Shown here piece by piece: positions 26,780-35,765 of a DNA stretch of 59,180 nt; position 1 is the stretch's first letter, and the number at the start of each line of letters is the position of its first letter. The DNA lies in the NCBI GenBank assembly GCA_903840415.1, contig CAIMFY010000013.1, forward strand, positions 1 through 59,180, read 5' to 3'. This stretch comes from an uncultured Opitutia bacterium. GTDB lineage: Bacteria > Verrucomicrobiota > Verrucomicrobiia > Opitutales > Opitutaceae. Position numbers and translations under genes: made by a program. The notes beneath the pieces are model-generated. The model was not told the DNA's origin, did not search any database, and saw nothing but the letters and a program-made list of their open reading frames with translations.

Positions 26780-27765
26780 TACACCACGCGATCGACCAGC
26801 GGTTCGCCGCTCGTGAAGGCCGCGAGATTGTGCAGGAAGTGCTCCACGATGCGCTCGTCCTGATCGTGCTGGCCGCCGGCGGTATGCGGCGTGATGAAGC
26901 AGTTCGGCGCCGTCCACAGCGGATGCTCCGGCGGCAGCGGCTCCGGATCGAACACGTCGAGATAAGCCGCGCCGAGCCGGCCCGAGCGCAGCGCCTCAAG
27001 CACCGCGCCTTGATCTACAGTGGTGCCGCGACCGACATTGTAGAAGCGCGCGCCCGGCTTCATGCACGCGAGCCGGCGGGCGTTCACGTAGTTTCGCGTG
27101 CTGGCGTTTTCCGGCAGGATGTTGACGACGTGTTCGGCGGTCGCCAGCGCGCTGCTCACGCTCTCCTCCGGAATGATGCGCACGCCGCGCTCGCTGCGCG
27201 TCTGACGGCGGACGGCGATGAGGTTCATGTGAAACGGAGCGAGCAACTCCGCCAGTCGCCGGCCGATGGCGCCGAATCCGAGCATCAGCACCGTCTGGCC
27301 GCCGAGCAGCCGCGAATCGTAACGCCGCTGCTCGTAATGCCACGGATGATCCGCCAACTGGTCACGATGCGACGCGAGTAATTGCCGGCCCAGTGCGAGC
27401 ATCATCGCCAGCACATGCTGCGCACACGGATCGGCGAAGACGGTCGAGACGTTGGAAAACGCCGCGCCGCGCGCGCGAAACGCCTCCTGAAATTCCGGCG
27501 TGTCGTAGCGCGTGTAGCCGGCCGTCGTCACCTCGACCCAGCGCAGCCGCGGGGTCGTCATGCACTGGTTCGCGTCGGGCTGGCCAAACGCCACGTCCGC
27601 CGCTGCCAGCGCCGGATCGGCGCCGCCGGCGGCGAGCACGGAGGTCGAGGCTTTGGCCGCAAACACCAGATGGTGTTCGCGCGTGCCGGCAGCGAGCCGG
27701 CGCATCACGGCGTCGGCAAATTTCGCGTTGCTCCAGATGGTCAGTTTTTCGGAACGATCACTCAT
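26779..27765 (-). CDS. D-2-hydroxyacid dehydrogenase family protein
   Basis: A 328-residue NAD-dependent dehydrogenase. The Rossmann motif is MLGFGAIGRRLAELL; the catalytic Arg lies in FYNVGRGTTVDQ, the Glu in FDPEPLPPEHPLW and the His in FITPHTAGGQHDQ. Family members reduce 2-keto acids or oxidise D-hydroxy acids such as glycerate or phosphoglycerate; this substrate is not clear. The ATG at 27765 starts MSDRSEKLTIWSNAKFADAV; the upstream open frame overlaps the next gene. It is the last gene of a four-gene minus-strand operon, and its stop codon adjoins the mobile-element insertion. Confidence 0.85.
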   Translation of the reverse strand: MSDRSEKLTIWSNAKFADAVMRRLAAGTREHHLVFAAKASTSVLAAGGADPALAAADVAFGQPDANQCMTTPRLRWVEVTTAGYTRYDTPEFQEAFRARGAAFSNVSTVFADPCAQHVLAMMLALGRQLLASHRDQLADHPWHYEQRRYDSRLLGGQTVLMLGFGAIGRRLAELLAPFHMNLIAVRRQTRSERGVRIIPEESVSSALATAEHVVNILPENASTRNYVNARRLACMKPGARFYNVGRGTTVDQGAVLEALRSGRLGAAYLDVFDPEPLPPEHPLWTAPNCFITPHTAGGQHDQDERIVEHFLHNLAAFTSGEPLVDRVV

Positions 27766-27805
27766 GGGGAAAATCACCTGCCGGCTGCCGGCACGGCGCA
27801 CCGTT

Positions 27806-28288
27806 TCACCGCGACGCGAGTTCGAGCCAGACGGTGTGCGGATACTCGGCGTTGCCAAGCGTGAGCACGTGCGCGACCGCCGTGCGGAAGCGGACTTTGC
27901 CGGCGAACGAAATGCGCGCGTCGATGTTGAGGCCGTGCCGCATCAGGCTGTCGTCCGCAACATACTCGATGTGAAACGGAATCGAGCCGCCCTTCGGCCC
28001 GGTGATCGTTTGCTCAGCGAGCACCTGCGGCACCGGCTCCACTTTGGCGCGGTCGCCGATCGGTAGATCCTTGTTGGCCATGGCCCGCATCATCTCCGTC
28101 CCGGCGGGATCGATCACACGCACGACTACCACGGCATCGGCAGGCAGCGCGAGGTCGGACCGAAACTCCACCGTGCCATTCACCGTGCGGTGCGGATCGC
28201 CTTCCTGAGTGATTTCGATGTGAGAGCAACCGGCGCCAACCACGAGGGCGGCGCACGCGGCGAGAAGAGCGAGCGGGTAATTTTTCAT
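27806..28288 (-). CDS. YbaY/YscW-like lipoprotein
   Basis: A 160-residue lipoprotein with lipobox VVGAGC (signal MKNYPLALLAACAALVVGAG). The mature part resembles the YbaY/YscW beta-sandwich family: VNGTVEFRSDLALPADAVVVVRVID, IPFHIEYVADD and the C-terminal VWLELA. Its role in the envelope is not known. It overlaps the upstream agarase-like gene by four bases (ATGA), which indicates translational coupling, and is followed 40 bases later by the dehydrogenase. Confidence 0.72.
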   Translation of the reverse strand: MKNYPLALLAACAALVVGAGCSHIEITQEGDPHRTVNGTVEFRSDLALPADAVVVVRVIDPAGTEMMRAMANKDLPIGDRAKVEPVPQVLAEQTITGPKGGSIPFHIEYVADDSLMRHGLNIDARISFAGKVRFRTAVAHVLTLGNAEYPHTVWLELASR

Positions 28289-29526
28289 GCAGAAATTTTT
28301 TCGGCGACGGCCAGGCGCACGGCGCACCGGACCTTTTCGGCGCGGGCGTTGAACTCGGCCAGCAACTCCGTGTGCTCGCGGGCCTCGGCACCATCGAGGT
28401 GCACGAGGCCACGGGCGAACGGCGGATGCTCGCCGGGCTCGTCCAGCCACTGCCGCCAGAGATAACCTGCCACCGCCGGGTGTCGAGCCGCGCGCTCCAA
28501 CGCCACGCGCCCGCGCTGCAGCATCCGCTCGACGGTCGTGAGGTGCCGCCACGCTCCCGCCGATGCACGCAAAAAACTCTCGTCCGTCCAATTCACATCG
28601 TCCGCCAGCAGCGGCCCGGTGGACGGCGCCGTCGACCCAATCGCCGGCAACTCGTTCCAATCAACCAGCGGTAGATCGACGGCTGGGTAAACACCCGCGG
28701 CCCGCACAAACTCGCCGACCGCGCCGGTGCTGCGTGCACCAAGCAGGAGGTGATGCGGATCGGCGGCGCGAATCGCCGCGGCGGTATCCGTGAAATAACG
28801 GCGGGCGAATTCCTGCGACCAGCGCGCGGCGTCGCGCAGATAACCGCGCGTCGCGAGGCCGTGCTCGGCTCGGGTGAATTCGCGCAGGACTTCCTTGTTC
28901 GCGAGTGGCGTGCCCCAGGCGCGCGCCAACGCGGAGAGTTTACTCCGGTGCGGCGCGAGCACGAATTCCCACGCCGCATGATACGCCGCGAAGCGCGGCT
29001 CCAAGCTCAGGCAAAGTTGAAGCAAGGTCGGCCGCGACGGCTGCCGGACATTCGGTTGCGCCCAGCCCAGCGCGTCATCCGCGACCCAGCCGATGAGCGC
29101 ACGATCCGCTACGAGCGGTGCACAGCGAGCGTGGGCGCGTTCCGCGGCCCGACGCGGCCAGTCGGGATCAAACACATCTGGCAACCGCAGACCCGGTCCC
29201 AGGAGGAGCGGCCCCGTGCCGCAAAAATCCACGGTGGCAAGGAACGCAAGCCCAGCCCAGCACGCGACTCCCTCGCTGCCCACACCCGCGGCGTTGAAAC
29301 CCCATCCTCGCAGTCGGGCCGCCGGGTCACGGGCGGAATCTCCTCCAGACGCGCGCACGCCGTGAACGGCTTTGCAGAAAAACGCCCGGCCATCGGCGTC
29401 GACCAGCCACCAACGCCCCGACCGATCGGGCGCCGTCCGAAAAAATCCCGGCGTGCCGCGCGCGGCTTCCCACCGGAATTCGGCCGGATTCGGCGCGGTC
29501 GGGGAAAGTTCGCCAGCGTGCGGCAT
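28285..29526 (-). CDS. Agarase-like glycoside-hydrolase-fold protein with altered catalytic motif
   Basis: A 413-residue protein resembling agarase-like clan GH-A proteins: RWWLVDADGRAFFCKAVHGV, LRGWGFNAAGVGS and LPDVFDPDWPRR match their N-terminal barrel. Active relatives have D-N-E after the strand that bears the acid/base glutamate. Here the site reads GWVAD150-D151-A152-LGW, so the catalytic Glu appears lost. No signal peptide is visible, which is also odd for a polysaccharide enzyme. It may be a binding protein or act on another substrate. It is coupled to the lipoprotein gene downstream. The family assignment is by motif memory and moderately sure. Confidence 0.55.
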   Translation of the reverse strand: MPHAGELSPTAPNPAEFRWEAARGTPGFFRTAPDRSGRWWLVDADGRAFFCKAVHGVRASGGDSARDPAARLRGWGFNAAGVGSEGVACWAGLAFLATVDFCGTGPLLLGPGLRLPDVFDPDWPRRAAERAHARCAPLVADRALIGWVADDALGWAQPNVRQPSRPTLLQLCLSLEPRFAAYHAAWEFVLAPHRSKLSALARAWGTPLANKEVLREFTRAEHGLATRGYLRDAARWSQEFARRYFTDTAAAIRAADPHHLLLGARSTGAVGEFVRAAGVYPAVDLPLVDWNELPAIGSTAPSTGPLLADDVNWTDESFLRASAGAWRHLTTVERMLQRGRVALERAARHPAVAGYLWRQWLDEPGEHPPFARGLVHLDGAEAREHTELLAEFNARAEKVRCAVRLAVAEKISA

Positions 29527-29592
29527 CGAGCGCGAGACTGGGGCGCGGCCACAAAAAAGGAAAGCGCGCAGTGCGGCCGCGTGCCGGGGCGA

Positions 29593-30243
29593 CTACGGCT
29601 GAGTGCCGCGCGCGCGCGGATTGACGCGAGGCCCGACATTCTGCGGGTTGGCGTTAGGCGGCGGCTGCATCATCGGTGGTGCCGCCGGTCCGGCTTGGCC
29701 GCTTTGTTGCGCCGCCTGTTCACGCATCTGGCGGCGCCGCGCCACTTCACTCGCGACCGCCTCGAGCCGGCGTTGCTCGTCGGCGGGTGTGGGGTTGACC
29801 ACGACCGACCCCGCAATCGCCGGGGGCATGTTGGCGGCCGGGTTCGGCATCGCGCCGGGGAAATTCGGCGCGACTCCGGCCGACGTCACTTTCGCCACAT
29901 GTTGCGCAAGCGTCAGCGCCCGCCCCTGATAGTCGACCGTCACGGTGTCGTGTTCGAGGTCGATTTGTTTCACGACAAAATCGAAAGCCGGATCGCGTTC
30001 GTTGACCAACAGCCAGGCGCCCGACCGGCGCGAAGGATCGACGACGCGGGCTTTTAGCCCTTGGGCGGTTTGCATGATGCCGCGATATTCGAGGGGCGCG
30101 CCGGTGGTCGCCGCCGCTGTTCCCGCCGTCGCCGCCGGCATAAAGGGCGACTTCGCCGCGAGCTGCGCTTCCATGCGGGCCGCACCCCAAAGCGCCACAC
30201 TGAGGGTGACGAAACCACGGAGGGCTGGAGTTCGGATCGACAT
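29593..30243 (-). CDS. Secreted protein of unknown function
   Basis: A 216-residue exported protein (signal MSIRTPALRGFVTLSVALWGAARMEA). The middle, about 50-125, looks like a small beta domain (APLEYRGIMQTAQGLKARVVD, WLLVNERDPAFDFVVKQIDL, VTVDYQGRALTL), reminiscent of GspC/PilP periplasmic domains. The C-terminal third is rich in Pro, Gln, Ala and Asn and probably disordered. The C-terminal domain of the protein at 46235-47773 has a similar look. The start at 30243 fits the signal peptide. It is first in the minus-strand operon ending at 26779. Confidence 0.6.
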   Translation of the reverse strand: MSIRTPALRGFVTLSVALWGAARMEAQLAAKSPFMPAATAGTAAATTGAPLEYRGIMQTAQGLKARVVDPSRRSGAWLLVNERDPAFDFVVKQIDLEHDTVTVDYQGRALTLAQHVAKVTSAGVAPNFPGAMPNPAANMPPAIAGSVVVNPTPADEQRRLEAVASEVARRRQMREQAAQQSGQAGPAAPPMMQPPPNANPQNVGPRVNPRARGTQP

Positions 30244-30327
30244 GGCTTCAACCCGATTTGATAGGAGGCGCGCCCACGGCGTCAAGTAACGCGGGAGAGC
30301 CATCCCGAATAATGCGTCGCAGGAAAG

Positions 30328-32979
30328 TTGCGCAGCCCGGCGTCAATCCACTTGAAGCACGCTGCTGAACTTGTGACTCTGCCCGCACCGGTGAACTTCG
30401 ATCCCGTCCCCTTCACTCTTTCGGAAAGCGCGGTGCTCGAGCGCCTCGGCAGCTCTCCCGGCGGCCACACGGGCGAATCGGCCGCGCGCATCCTGCGCGA
30501 GACCGGTTCCAACACCGTCAACGCCGGTGGCCGGCATTCCTTTGTGCGCGATCTGCTGGAGCGCTGTCGCAATCCGCTCGTCGTGCAGCTGCTGGTAATC
30601 GCCGGCGTCTCCTACTTGATGGACGATCTTCGCTCCACGATCGTCGTCGGCGGCATGGTGTTCCTTAGCGTGGTGCTGTCCTACGTGCAGGAGACGCGAT
30701 CGACGCGGGCCGTCGAAAAGCTCCAGAAACTCGTCAAGACCACCGTCACCGTGCTGCGCGACGGGAAGGAGACCGAAGTCCCGCTGGAGGAAATCGTGCC
30801 GGGCGATATCGTCATTCTCGCCGCGGGCAGCCTCATCCCGGCGGACCTGCGCATCTTGTCGGCGAAGGATTTCTTCGTCACGCAGTCCGCGCTCACCGGC
30901 GAATCGATGCCGATCGAAAAAGGCGCGGACGCGAACCAGCCCGCAGGCCGCGCGCCGTTCGATTTCACCAACGCCTGTTTCATGGGCAGCAACGCCCTGA
31001 GCGGCTCGGCTCGCGGCGTCGTGATCGCCACGGGCAGCCGGACTTATTTCGGCGCGCTCGCCGAAAAGCTGCTGGGCAAACGCGAAGCCACCAGCTTCGA
31101 CAAGGGCATCAAGGATTTCACGTGGCTGATGATTCGCTTCATGATCGTGATGGTCTCGATCACGTTCCTGATTGTCGGGCTGACGAAGCACAACTGGGCC
31201 GAGGCCCTGCTCTTCGCGCTCTCCGTCGCCGTCGGCCTCACGCCCGAGATGCTGCCGATGATCATCACCGTCTGCCTCTCAAAGGGAGCGCTGATGATGT
31301 CGCGCAAGAAGGTCATCGTGAAACATCTCCACGCGATCCAGAATTTTGGGGCGATGGACGTGCTGTGCACCGACAAGACCGGCACGCTCACCCAGGATCA
31401 CGTGGTGCTTGAACGCTACGTCGATGTGACCAACCGGCAAAGCGAGGACGTGCTACGCTACGCCTACATGAACAGCTTTTATCAGACGGGGCTGCGCAAC
31501 CTCCTCGACCGCGCCATCCTCTCGCACACCGACCTCGACGTGGAACGCGAGTGTAAGAAGGTCGACGAAATTCCCTTCGATTTCAAACGCCGCCGCATGT
31601 CGGTTGTCATCGATTACGAGGATCGCCACGTGCTCATCTGCAAGGGCGCCGTCGAGGAAGTCTCTGCCGTCTGCGAAAACTACCAGGTTGACGAAGACAT
31701 CAATCCGCTCATCCGCCTCATCCGCGACGACCTGCTGGACGAATACCGCAACCTCAGCGCCGACGGCTACCGCGTGCTCGCGATCGCCTACCGCGAGTTC
31801 GACAAGACAAAACAGACCTTCGCCGTCACCGACGAATCCGAGATGACGCTCCTCGGCTACATCGCGTTCTTCGATCCCGCCAAAGAAACCTCAGCGAAAG
31901 CGATCGAGGCGCTCGGGCGTTCGGGCGTCGCCGTGAAAATTCTGACTGGCGACAACGAACTGGTGACGCGCAAAGTCTGCGGCGACGTCCGGATGACGAT
32001 CACCAAAATCGTCACCGGTCCGCAGCTCGCCGCGCTCGACGACGCCGGTTTCGCACGCGAAGTCGAAGACGCCAACGTCTTCGCGCGGCTCACGCCCGAC
32101 CAGAAGGAAAAAGTCATCAAGACCCTCCGCGCGAACGGCCACGTCGTCGGCTTCATGGGCGACGGCATCAACGACGTGCTCGCGATGAAGGCCGCCGACG
32201 TCGGCATCTCCGTGGACACCGCGGTCGACGTCGCGAAGGAGTCCGCCGACATCATTCTCCTCGAGAAAAGCCTGCTCGTGTTGGAGGACGGTATCATCGA
32301 GGGTCGGCGGGTCTTCGCGAACATCACCAAGTATATCAAGATGGGTGCGAGTTCGAACTTCGGAAACATGTTCAGCGTGGTCGGCGGCGCGTATTTCCTG
32401 CCGTTCCTGCCAATGGCGCCGATTCAAGTGCTGGTGAACAATCTCCTCTACGACTTCTCCCAGATCGGAATTCCACTGGACCACGTCGACGAGGAATACC
32501 TCGCGAAGCCCCGGCGGTGGAACATCAAGAGCATCCAGAAATTCATGGTTTTCATCGGACCGATCAGCTCGATCTTCGACTACGCGACGTTTGGGCTGAT
32601 GCTTTATTTCTTCGGCTGCGCCGCTTACGTCATTCCGCCCGATGGCGCCACCGCAACTACGGCGAGCCTGACGTTCGAGCGACTCTTCCACACTGGCTGG
32701 TTCGTCGAATCGCTCCTCACGCAGACGCTCATCGTCCACATCATCCGCACGAATCGCATCCCGTTCATCCAGAGCCGGGCGAGCAAGTCCATGTTCTTCA
32801 CCACGCTCGCCGTGATGGCGGTCGGCTGCTGGCTGCCCTACTCTCCGTTCGCCCACTTCCTCGGCTTCGAGCCGCTGCCGGCCGTGTTCTTCGCGTGGAT
32901 GGTTGCCTTCCTCCTCGTCTACAGTGTGCTGACGCACAAAATGAAAACGTGGTTCATCCGTAAATTTGGCTCTGACTGA
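30328..32979 (+). CDS. mgtA: Magnesium-translocating P-type ATPase MgtA
   Basis: A type IIIB P-type ATPase importing Mg2+. The 883-residue frame has the actuator motif LTGESMP, the phosphorylation motif CTDKTGTLTQD with D349, the hinge FMGDGINDVLAMKAADVGIS, and about ten membrane helices including GLTPEMLPMIITV, which places it in the MgtA/MgtB class. The start is uncertain: the TTG at 30328 gives the longest frame but its AGGAAAG lies too close; GTG codons at 30373 and 30391 are alternatives before the conserved core. A PTS EIIA-like gene starts 2 bases after its stop. I see no recognisable Mg2+ leader or MgtA riboswitch in the 84 bases upstream. Confidence 0.9.
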   Translation: MRSPASIHLKHAAELVTLPAPVNFDPVPFTLSESAVLERLGSSPGGHTGESAARILRETGSNTVNAGGRHSFVRDLLERCRNPLVVQLLVIAGVSYLMDDLRSTIVVGGMVFLSVVLSYVQETRSTRAVEKLQKLVKTTVTVLRDGKETEVPLEEIVPGDIVILAAGSLIPADLRILSAKDFFVTQSALTGESMPIEKGADANQPAGRAPFDFTNACFMGSNALSGSARGVVIATGSRTYFGALAEKLLGKREATSFDKGIKDFTWLMIRFMIVMVSITFLIVGLTKHNWAEALLFALSVAVGLTPEMLPMIITVCLSKGALMMSRKKVIVKHLHAIQNFGAMDVLCTDKTGTLTQDHVVLERYVDVTNRQSEDVLRYAYMNSFYQTGLRNLLDRAILSHTDLDVERECKKVDEIPFDFKRRRMSVVIDYEDRHVLICKGAVEEVSAVCENYQVDEDINPLIRLIRDDLLDEYRNLSADGYRVLAIAYREFDKTKQTFAVTDESEMTLLGYIAFFDPAKETSAKAIEALGRSGVAVKILTGDNELVTRKVCGDVRMTITKIVTGPQLAALDDAGFAREVEDANVFARLTPDQKEKVIKTLRANGHVVGFMGDGINDVLAMKAADVGISVDTAVDVAKESADIILLEKSLLVLEDGIIEGRRVFANITKYIKMGASSNFGNMFSVVGGAYFLPFLPMAPIQVLVNNLLYDFSQIGIPLDHVDEEYLAKPRRWNIKSIQKFMVFIGPISSIFDYATFGLMLYFFGCAAYVIPPDGATATTASLTFERLFHTGWFVESLLTQTLIVHIIRTNRIPFIQSRASKSMFFTTLAVMAVGCWLPYSPFAHFLGFEPLPAVFFAWMVAFLLVYSVLTHKMKTWFIRKFGSD

Positions 32980-32981
32980 TC

Positions 32982-33794
32982 ATGCGCAGCATTCTCACCG
33001 CCCTCCAAGAAGGCCGGCTCTTCGAACTCCCCGATGCCGGCAAGTCCCGTGCGCTCGAATTTCTCGCCCGCATTCTCGACGCCAACCCCGACATCGAGGT
33101 CGGCACCGACACGATCGAGGAGGTCCAGAAACGCGAACTCGAGTGCAACACCGGCATCGGTATGGGTGTCGGCGTGCCGCACATCCGCGCGCGTCGCGAA
33201 GAGGGCGATCTTTTTTGCGCCGTGGGATGGTCTGCGCAGGGGATCGACTACGGGTCCCCGGATGGCGCGCGCGTTTATCTCGTCGTGATGTATTACATCC
33301 CCGGCGCGCAGAAGAACGTTTACCTCAAAGAAATTTCCACGCTGGTGAAAGCGATGCGCAAGAGCGGTGGCATCGAGCCCATCGCCCACGCGCCCGATCT
33401 GAACGCCGTCCGCAATCTCCTGCTCGACTGGGTGAGCAACGTTCTTGGCGACGCCGGACCGGAGTCCGTCGCGCGCATGATCAAGCTCGATGTGCGGCAG
33501 ACGCAGACTCCCGCCGCCGCACTGCCGATTCCCGAGGGCACCGTCGTCGCTGGCGCCCGGCCCGAAGCGAAAGTCGCGGCCTTTCAAGTCCTCACCGGCC
33601 CGATCGCTTCGATCGTTTTGTCCAGTGATGCGGCGTGGGTCGCGGCCTTGGAAAAAGAAAATCATCTGGCTCAACGCCTCGCCACCGGCCCGTCGTTTGC
33701 CGCGGGTGGACGGCAAGTGTTTGTGCTCGGCTCGCGCACGTTTGCCGCCGGCCGAGTGCTTTACGACTGCGTGGTGCTCGGCGCCGCACCGTAG
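32982..33794 (+). CDS. PTS EIIA-like protein linked to mgtA
   Basis: A 270-residue protein. The first 150 residues form a mannitol/fructose-type EIIA (PTS EIIA-2/EIIA-Ntr) domain with the phospho-accepting H67 in GIGMGVGVPHIRARRE. The remaining 115 residues (AFQVLTGPIASIVLSSD, VFVLGSRTFAAGRVLYDCVV) are unrecognised. No EIIB or EIIC genes are near, so a sugar-transport role is unlikely. The 2-base spacing from mgtA points to a regulatory role toward the Mg2+ transporter, as EIIA-Ntr has for K+ transport in enterics; this is inference. Confidence 0.78.
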   Translation: MRSILTALQEGRLFELPDAGKSRALEFLARILDANPDIEVGTDTIEEVQKRELECNTGIGMGVGVPHIRARREEGDLFCAVGWSAQGIDYGSPDGARVYLVVMYYIPGAQKNVYLKEISTLVKAMRKSGGIEPIAHAPDLNAVRNLLLDWVSNVLGDAGPESVARMIKLDVRQTQTPAAALPIPEGTVVAGARPEAKVAAFQVLTGPIASIVLSSDAAWVAALEKENHLAQRLATGPSFAAGGRQVFVLGSRTFAAGRVLYDCVVLGAAP

Positions 33795-33878
33795 TCGGAT
33801 CAGAACCGTCGCATCACGTCAGGGCTGGCAAATTTTGCTGTTCGGCATGTCGTGAGACTTAGTCATCATCCTACTCTC

Positions 33879-34829
33879 ATGCGCCACGCCATACTCTTCG
33901 CTCTCGCGGCCCTCACTCTGGCGGGTTGCGCCCGCCGCGGGCCGTCAGGGTTTCAGGGCTATCTCGAAGGCGAATTCATCTACGTCGCGGCGCCGCTCGC
34001 CGGTCAGCTCGAAAAACTCGCGGTGCAAAAAGGCGCTCGCGTCGAAGCCGGCGCGCCGCTTTTCACGCTCGAACGCAGTGCCGAACTCGCCGCTCAACGT
34101 CAGGCGGCGGAGCAACTACGTTCCTCCCAAGCCCGCCTCGCTGATCTGAAAAAAGGCCAGCGCCCGACCGAACTCGCCGCGATCGACGCCCGCCTGCAGC
34201 AGGCGCGCACCGCCGCCGAGTTGTCCAAACTCGATCTCGCCCGGCAGGAAAATCTTTTCGCCACCCACGTCATCGCCGCCAGCGACATCGACCGCGCGCG
34301 GCTCACCCATCAGGGCAACCTGCGCGCCATCGACGAACTCACCGCGCAACTCGCCACGGCGCAACTCGGCAGCCGCACCGACGCCATCGCCGCCGCCGAA
34401 GCGGATGTCAGCGCTTCCACCGCGGCGAAGGATCGCGCGGAATGGAACGTCAACCAAAAGTCCCAGGCCGCGCCGCGCGCCGGCCTCGTCTTCGACACGC
34501 TCTACCGCGAGGGCGAGTTTGTCGCTGCCGCCATGCCCGTCGTCGCCCTGCTGCCCCCGGAAAATCTCAAGGTGCGGTTTTTTGTCTCCGAAACGGAATT
34601 CGCCGCGCTGAAGGCGGGCGCCACCGTGCGCGTCGCTTTCGACGGCGGCGCAACCGCCGACGCCCGCATCAGCTACCTCTCACCGCAACCGGAATACACC
34701 CCGCCCGTCCTCTACAACCGCGACAACCGCGCGAAACTGGTGTTCATGATCGAGGCCGTGTTTACCGACGCCGCCCGCGCGCGCGACCTGCACCCCGGCC
34801 AACCGGTCGACGTCTCGCCGGTGCTGTGA
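33879..34829 (+). CDS. HlyD-family membrane fusion lipoprotein
   Basis: A 316-residue periplasmic adaptor. A lipobox is present (ALAALTLAGC). The lipoyl-like half motif YVAAPLAGQLEKLAVQKGARVEAGAPLFTLE precedes a long helical hairpin (about 65-200, rich in Ala, Gln, Arg) and the second half AAPRAGLVFDTLYREGEFV. It resembles YbhG/YhiI adaptors that pair with ABC-2 exporters. The ATPase gene begins 7 bases later. The ATG at 33879 is chosen over a GTG 27 bases upstream because it begins the lipoprotein signal. Confidence 0.87.
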   Translation: MRHAILFALAALTLAGCARRGPSGFQGYLEGEFIYVAAPLAGQLEKLAVQKGARVEAGAPLFTLERSAELAAQRQAAEQLRSSQARLADLKKGQRPTELAAIDARLQQARTAAELSKLDLARQENLFATHVIAASDIDRARLTHQGNLRAIDELTAQLATAQLGSRTDAIAAAEADVSASTAAKDRAEWNVNQKSQAAPRAGLVFDTLYREGEFVAAAMPVVALLPPENLKVRFFVSETEFAALKAGATVRVAFDGGATADARISYLSPQPEYTPPVLYNRDNRAKLVFMIEAVFTDAARARDLHPGQPVDVSPVL

Positions 34830-34836
34830 TCTGCCG

Positions 34837-35763
34837 ATGAGTGCGACGGATTTCGCCATCGACGTCGCCGGCGTCACGAAAAAATTCGGCGGCAAGACCG
34901 TCGTCAACGCGATCGATCTTCAGGTGAAGCGAGGCGAAATCTACGGCTTCCTCGGCCCCAACGGCTCCGGCAAGACCACGTTCATCCGCATGCTCTGCGG
35001 CCTGCTCACCCCCGACGCTGGGAGCGGCACCTGCCTCGGCTACGACGTGCTGCGCGAGCAGGCCGAGATCAAGCGGCACGTCGGCTACATGACGCAAAAG
35101 TTCAGTTACTACGAAGACCTCAGCCTCCGCGAAAACCTCGATTTCATCGCCCGCATCTACGACGTGCCCGACCGCGCCGGTGCCGTGCAACGTAGCTTGG
35201 ATCGGCTCGGCCTCGCGAACCGCAGCGCGCAACTCGCCGGCCAACTCTCCGGCGGCTGGAAACAGCGCCTCGCCCTCGCCGCCTGCCTGATTCACGACCC
35301 TCAACTCCTTCTGCTCGACGAACCGACCGCCGGCGTCGATCCGAAGGCGCGCCGCGAATTTTGGGACGAGATCCACACGCTTGCAGCCGGCGGCCTCACT
35401 GTGCTCATAACCACGCACTACATGGACGAAGCCGAGCGTTGCCACCGCCTCGCCTACCTTGCCTATGGCAACCTCCTCACGCGCGGCACCGCGCACGAGG
35501 TCATCGCCTCCGCTCAACTCACGACGTGGATGGTGAGCGGTCCCGATTTACGCGACGTGGCGGCGGCCCTGCGCACCCACGATGGCGTCGAACAAGTCGT
35601 CGCCTTTGGCACCACGTTGCACGTCAGCGGCCGCGATGCCCAAAAACTCGACGCCGCGATCGCCGCCGTGCGCGACCCGCGCCACGAGTGGAAAAAAATC
35701 CGTTCCGGTCTCGAAGATGTGTTCATCAGCCTGATGGACGCGGCCCGCGATAACTTCGCCTGA
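34837..35763 (+). CDS. ABC-2 type exporter ATPase
   Basis: A 308-residue ATPase with Walker A GPNGSGKTT, the Q-loop in YMTQKFSYYEDL, signature LSGGWKQRLALA, Walker B LLLLDEPTAGVD and the switch His in LITTHYMDEAERC. The C-terminal 80 residues are a typical extension of drug or multidrug ABC-2 ATPases (YbhF/CcmA-like). It drives the permease encoded 2 bases downstream. E. coli YbhFSR has two permeases; only one is seen here, so the permease may act as a homodimer. Confidence 0.9.
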   Translation: MSATDFAIDVAGVTKKFGGKTVVNAIDLQVKRGEIYGFLGPNGSGKTTFIRMLCGLLTPDAGSGTCLGYDVLREQAEIKRHVGYMTQKFSYYEDLSLRENLDFIARIYDVPDRAGAVQRSLDRLGLANRSAQLAGQLSGGWKQRLALAACLIHDPQLLLLDEPTAGVDPKARREFWDEIHTLAAGGLTVLITTHYMDEAERCHRLAYLAYGNLLTRGTAHEVIASAQLTTWMVSGPDLRDVAAALRTHDGVEQVVAFGTTLHVSGRDAQKLDAAIAAVRDPRHEWKKIRSGLEDVFISLMDAARDNFA

Positions 35764-35765
35764 CG

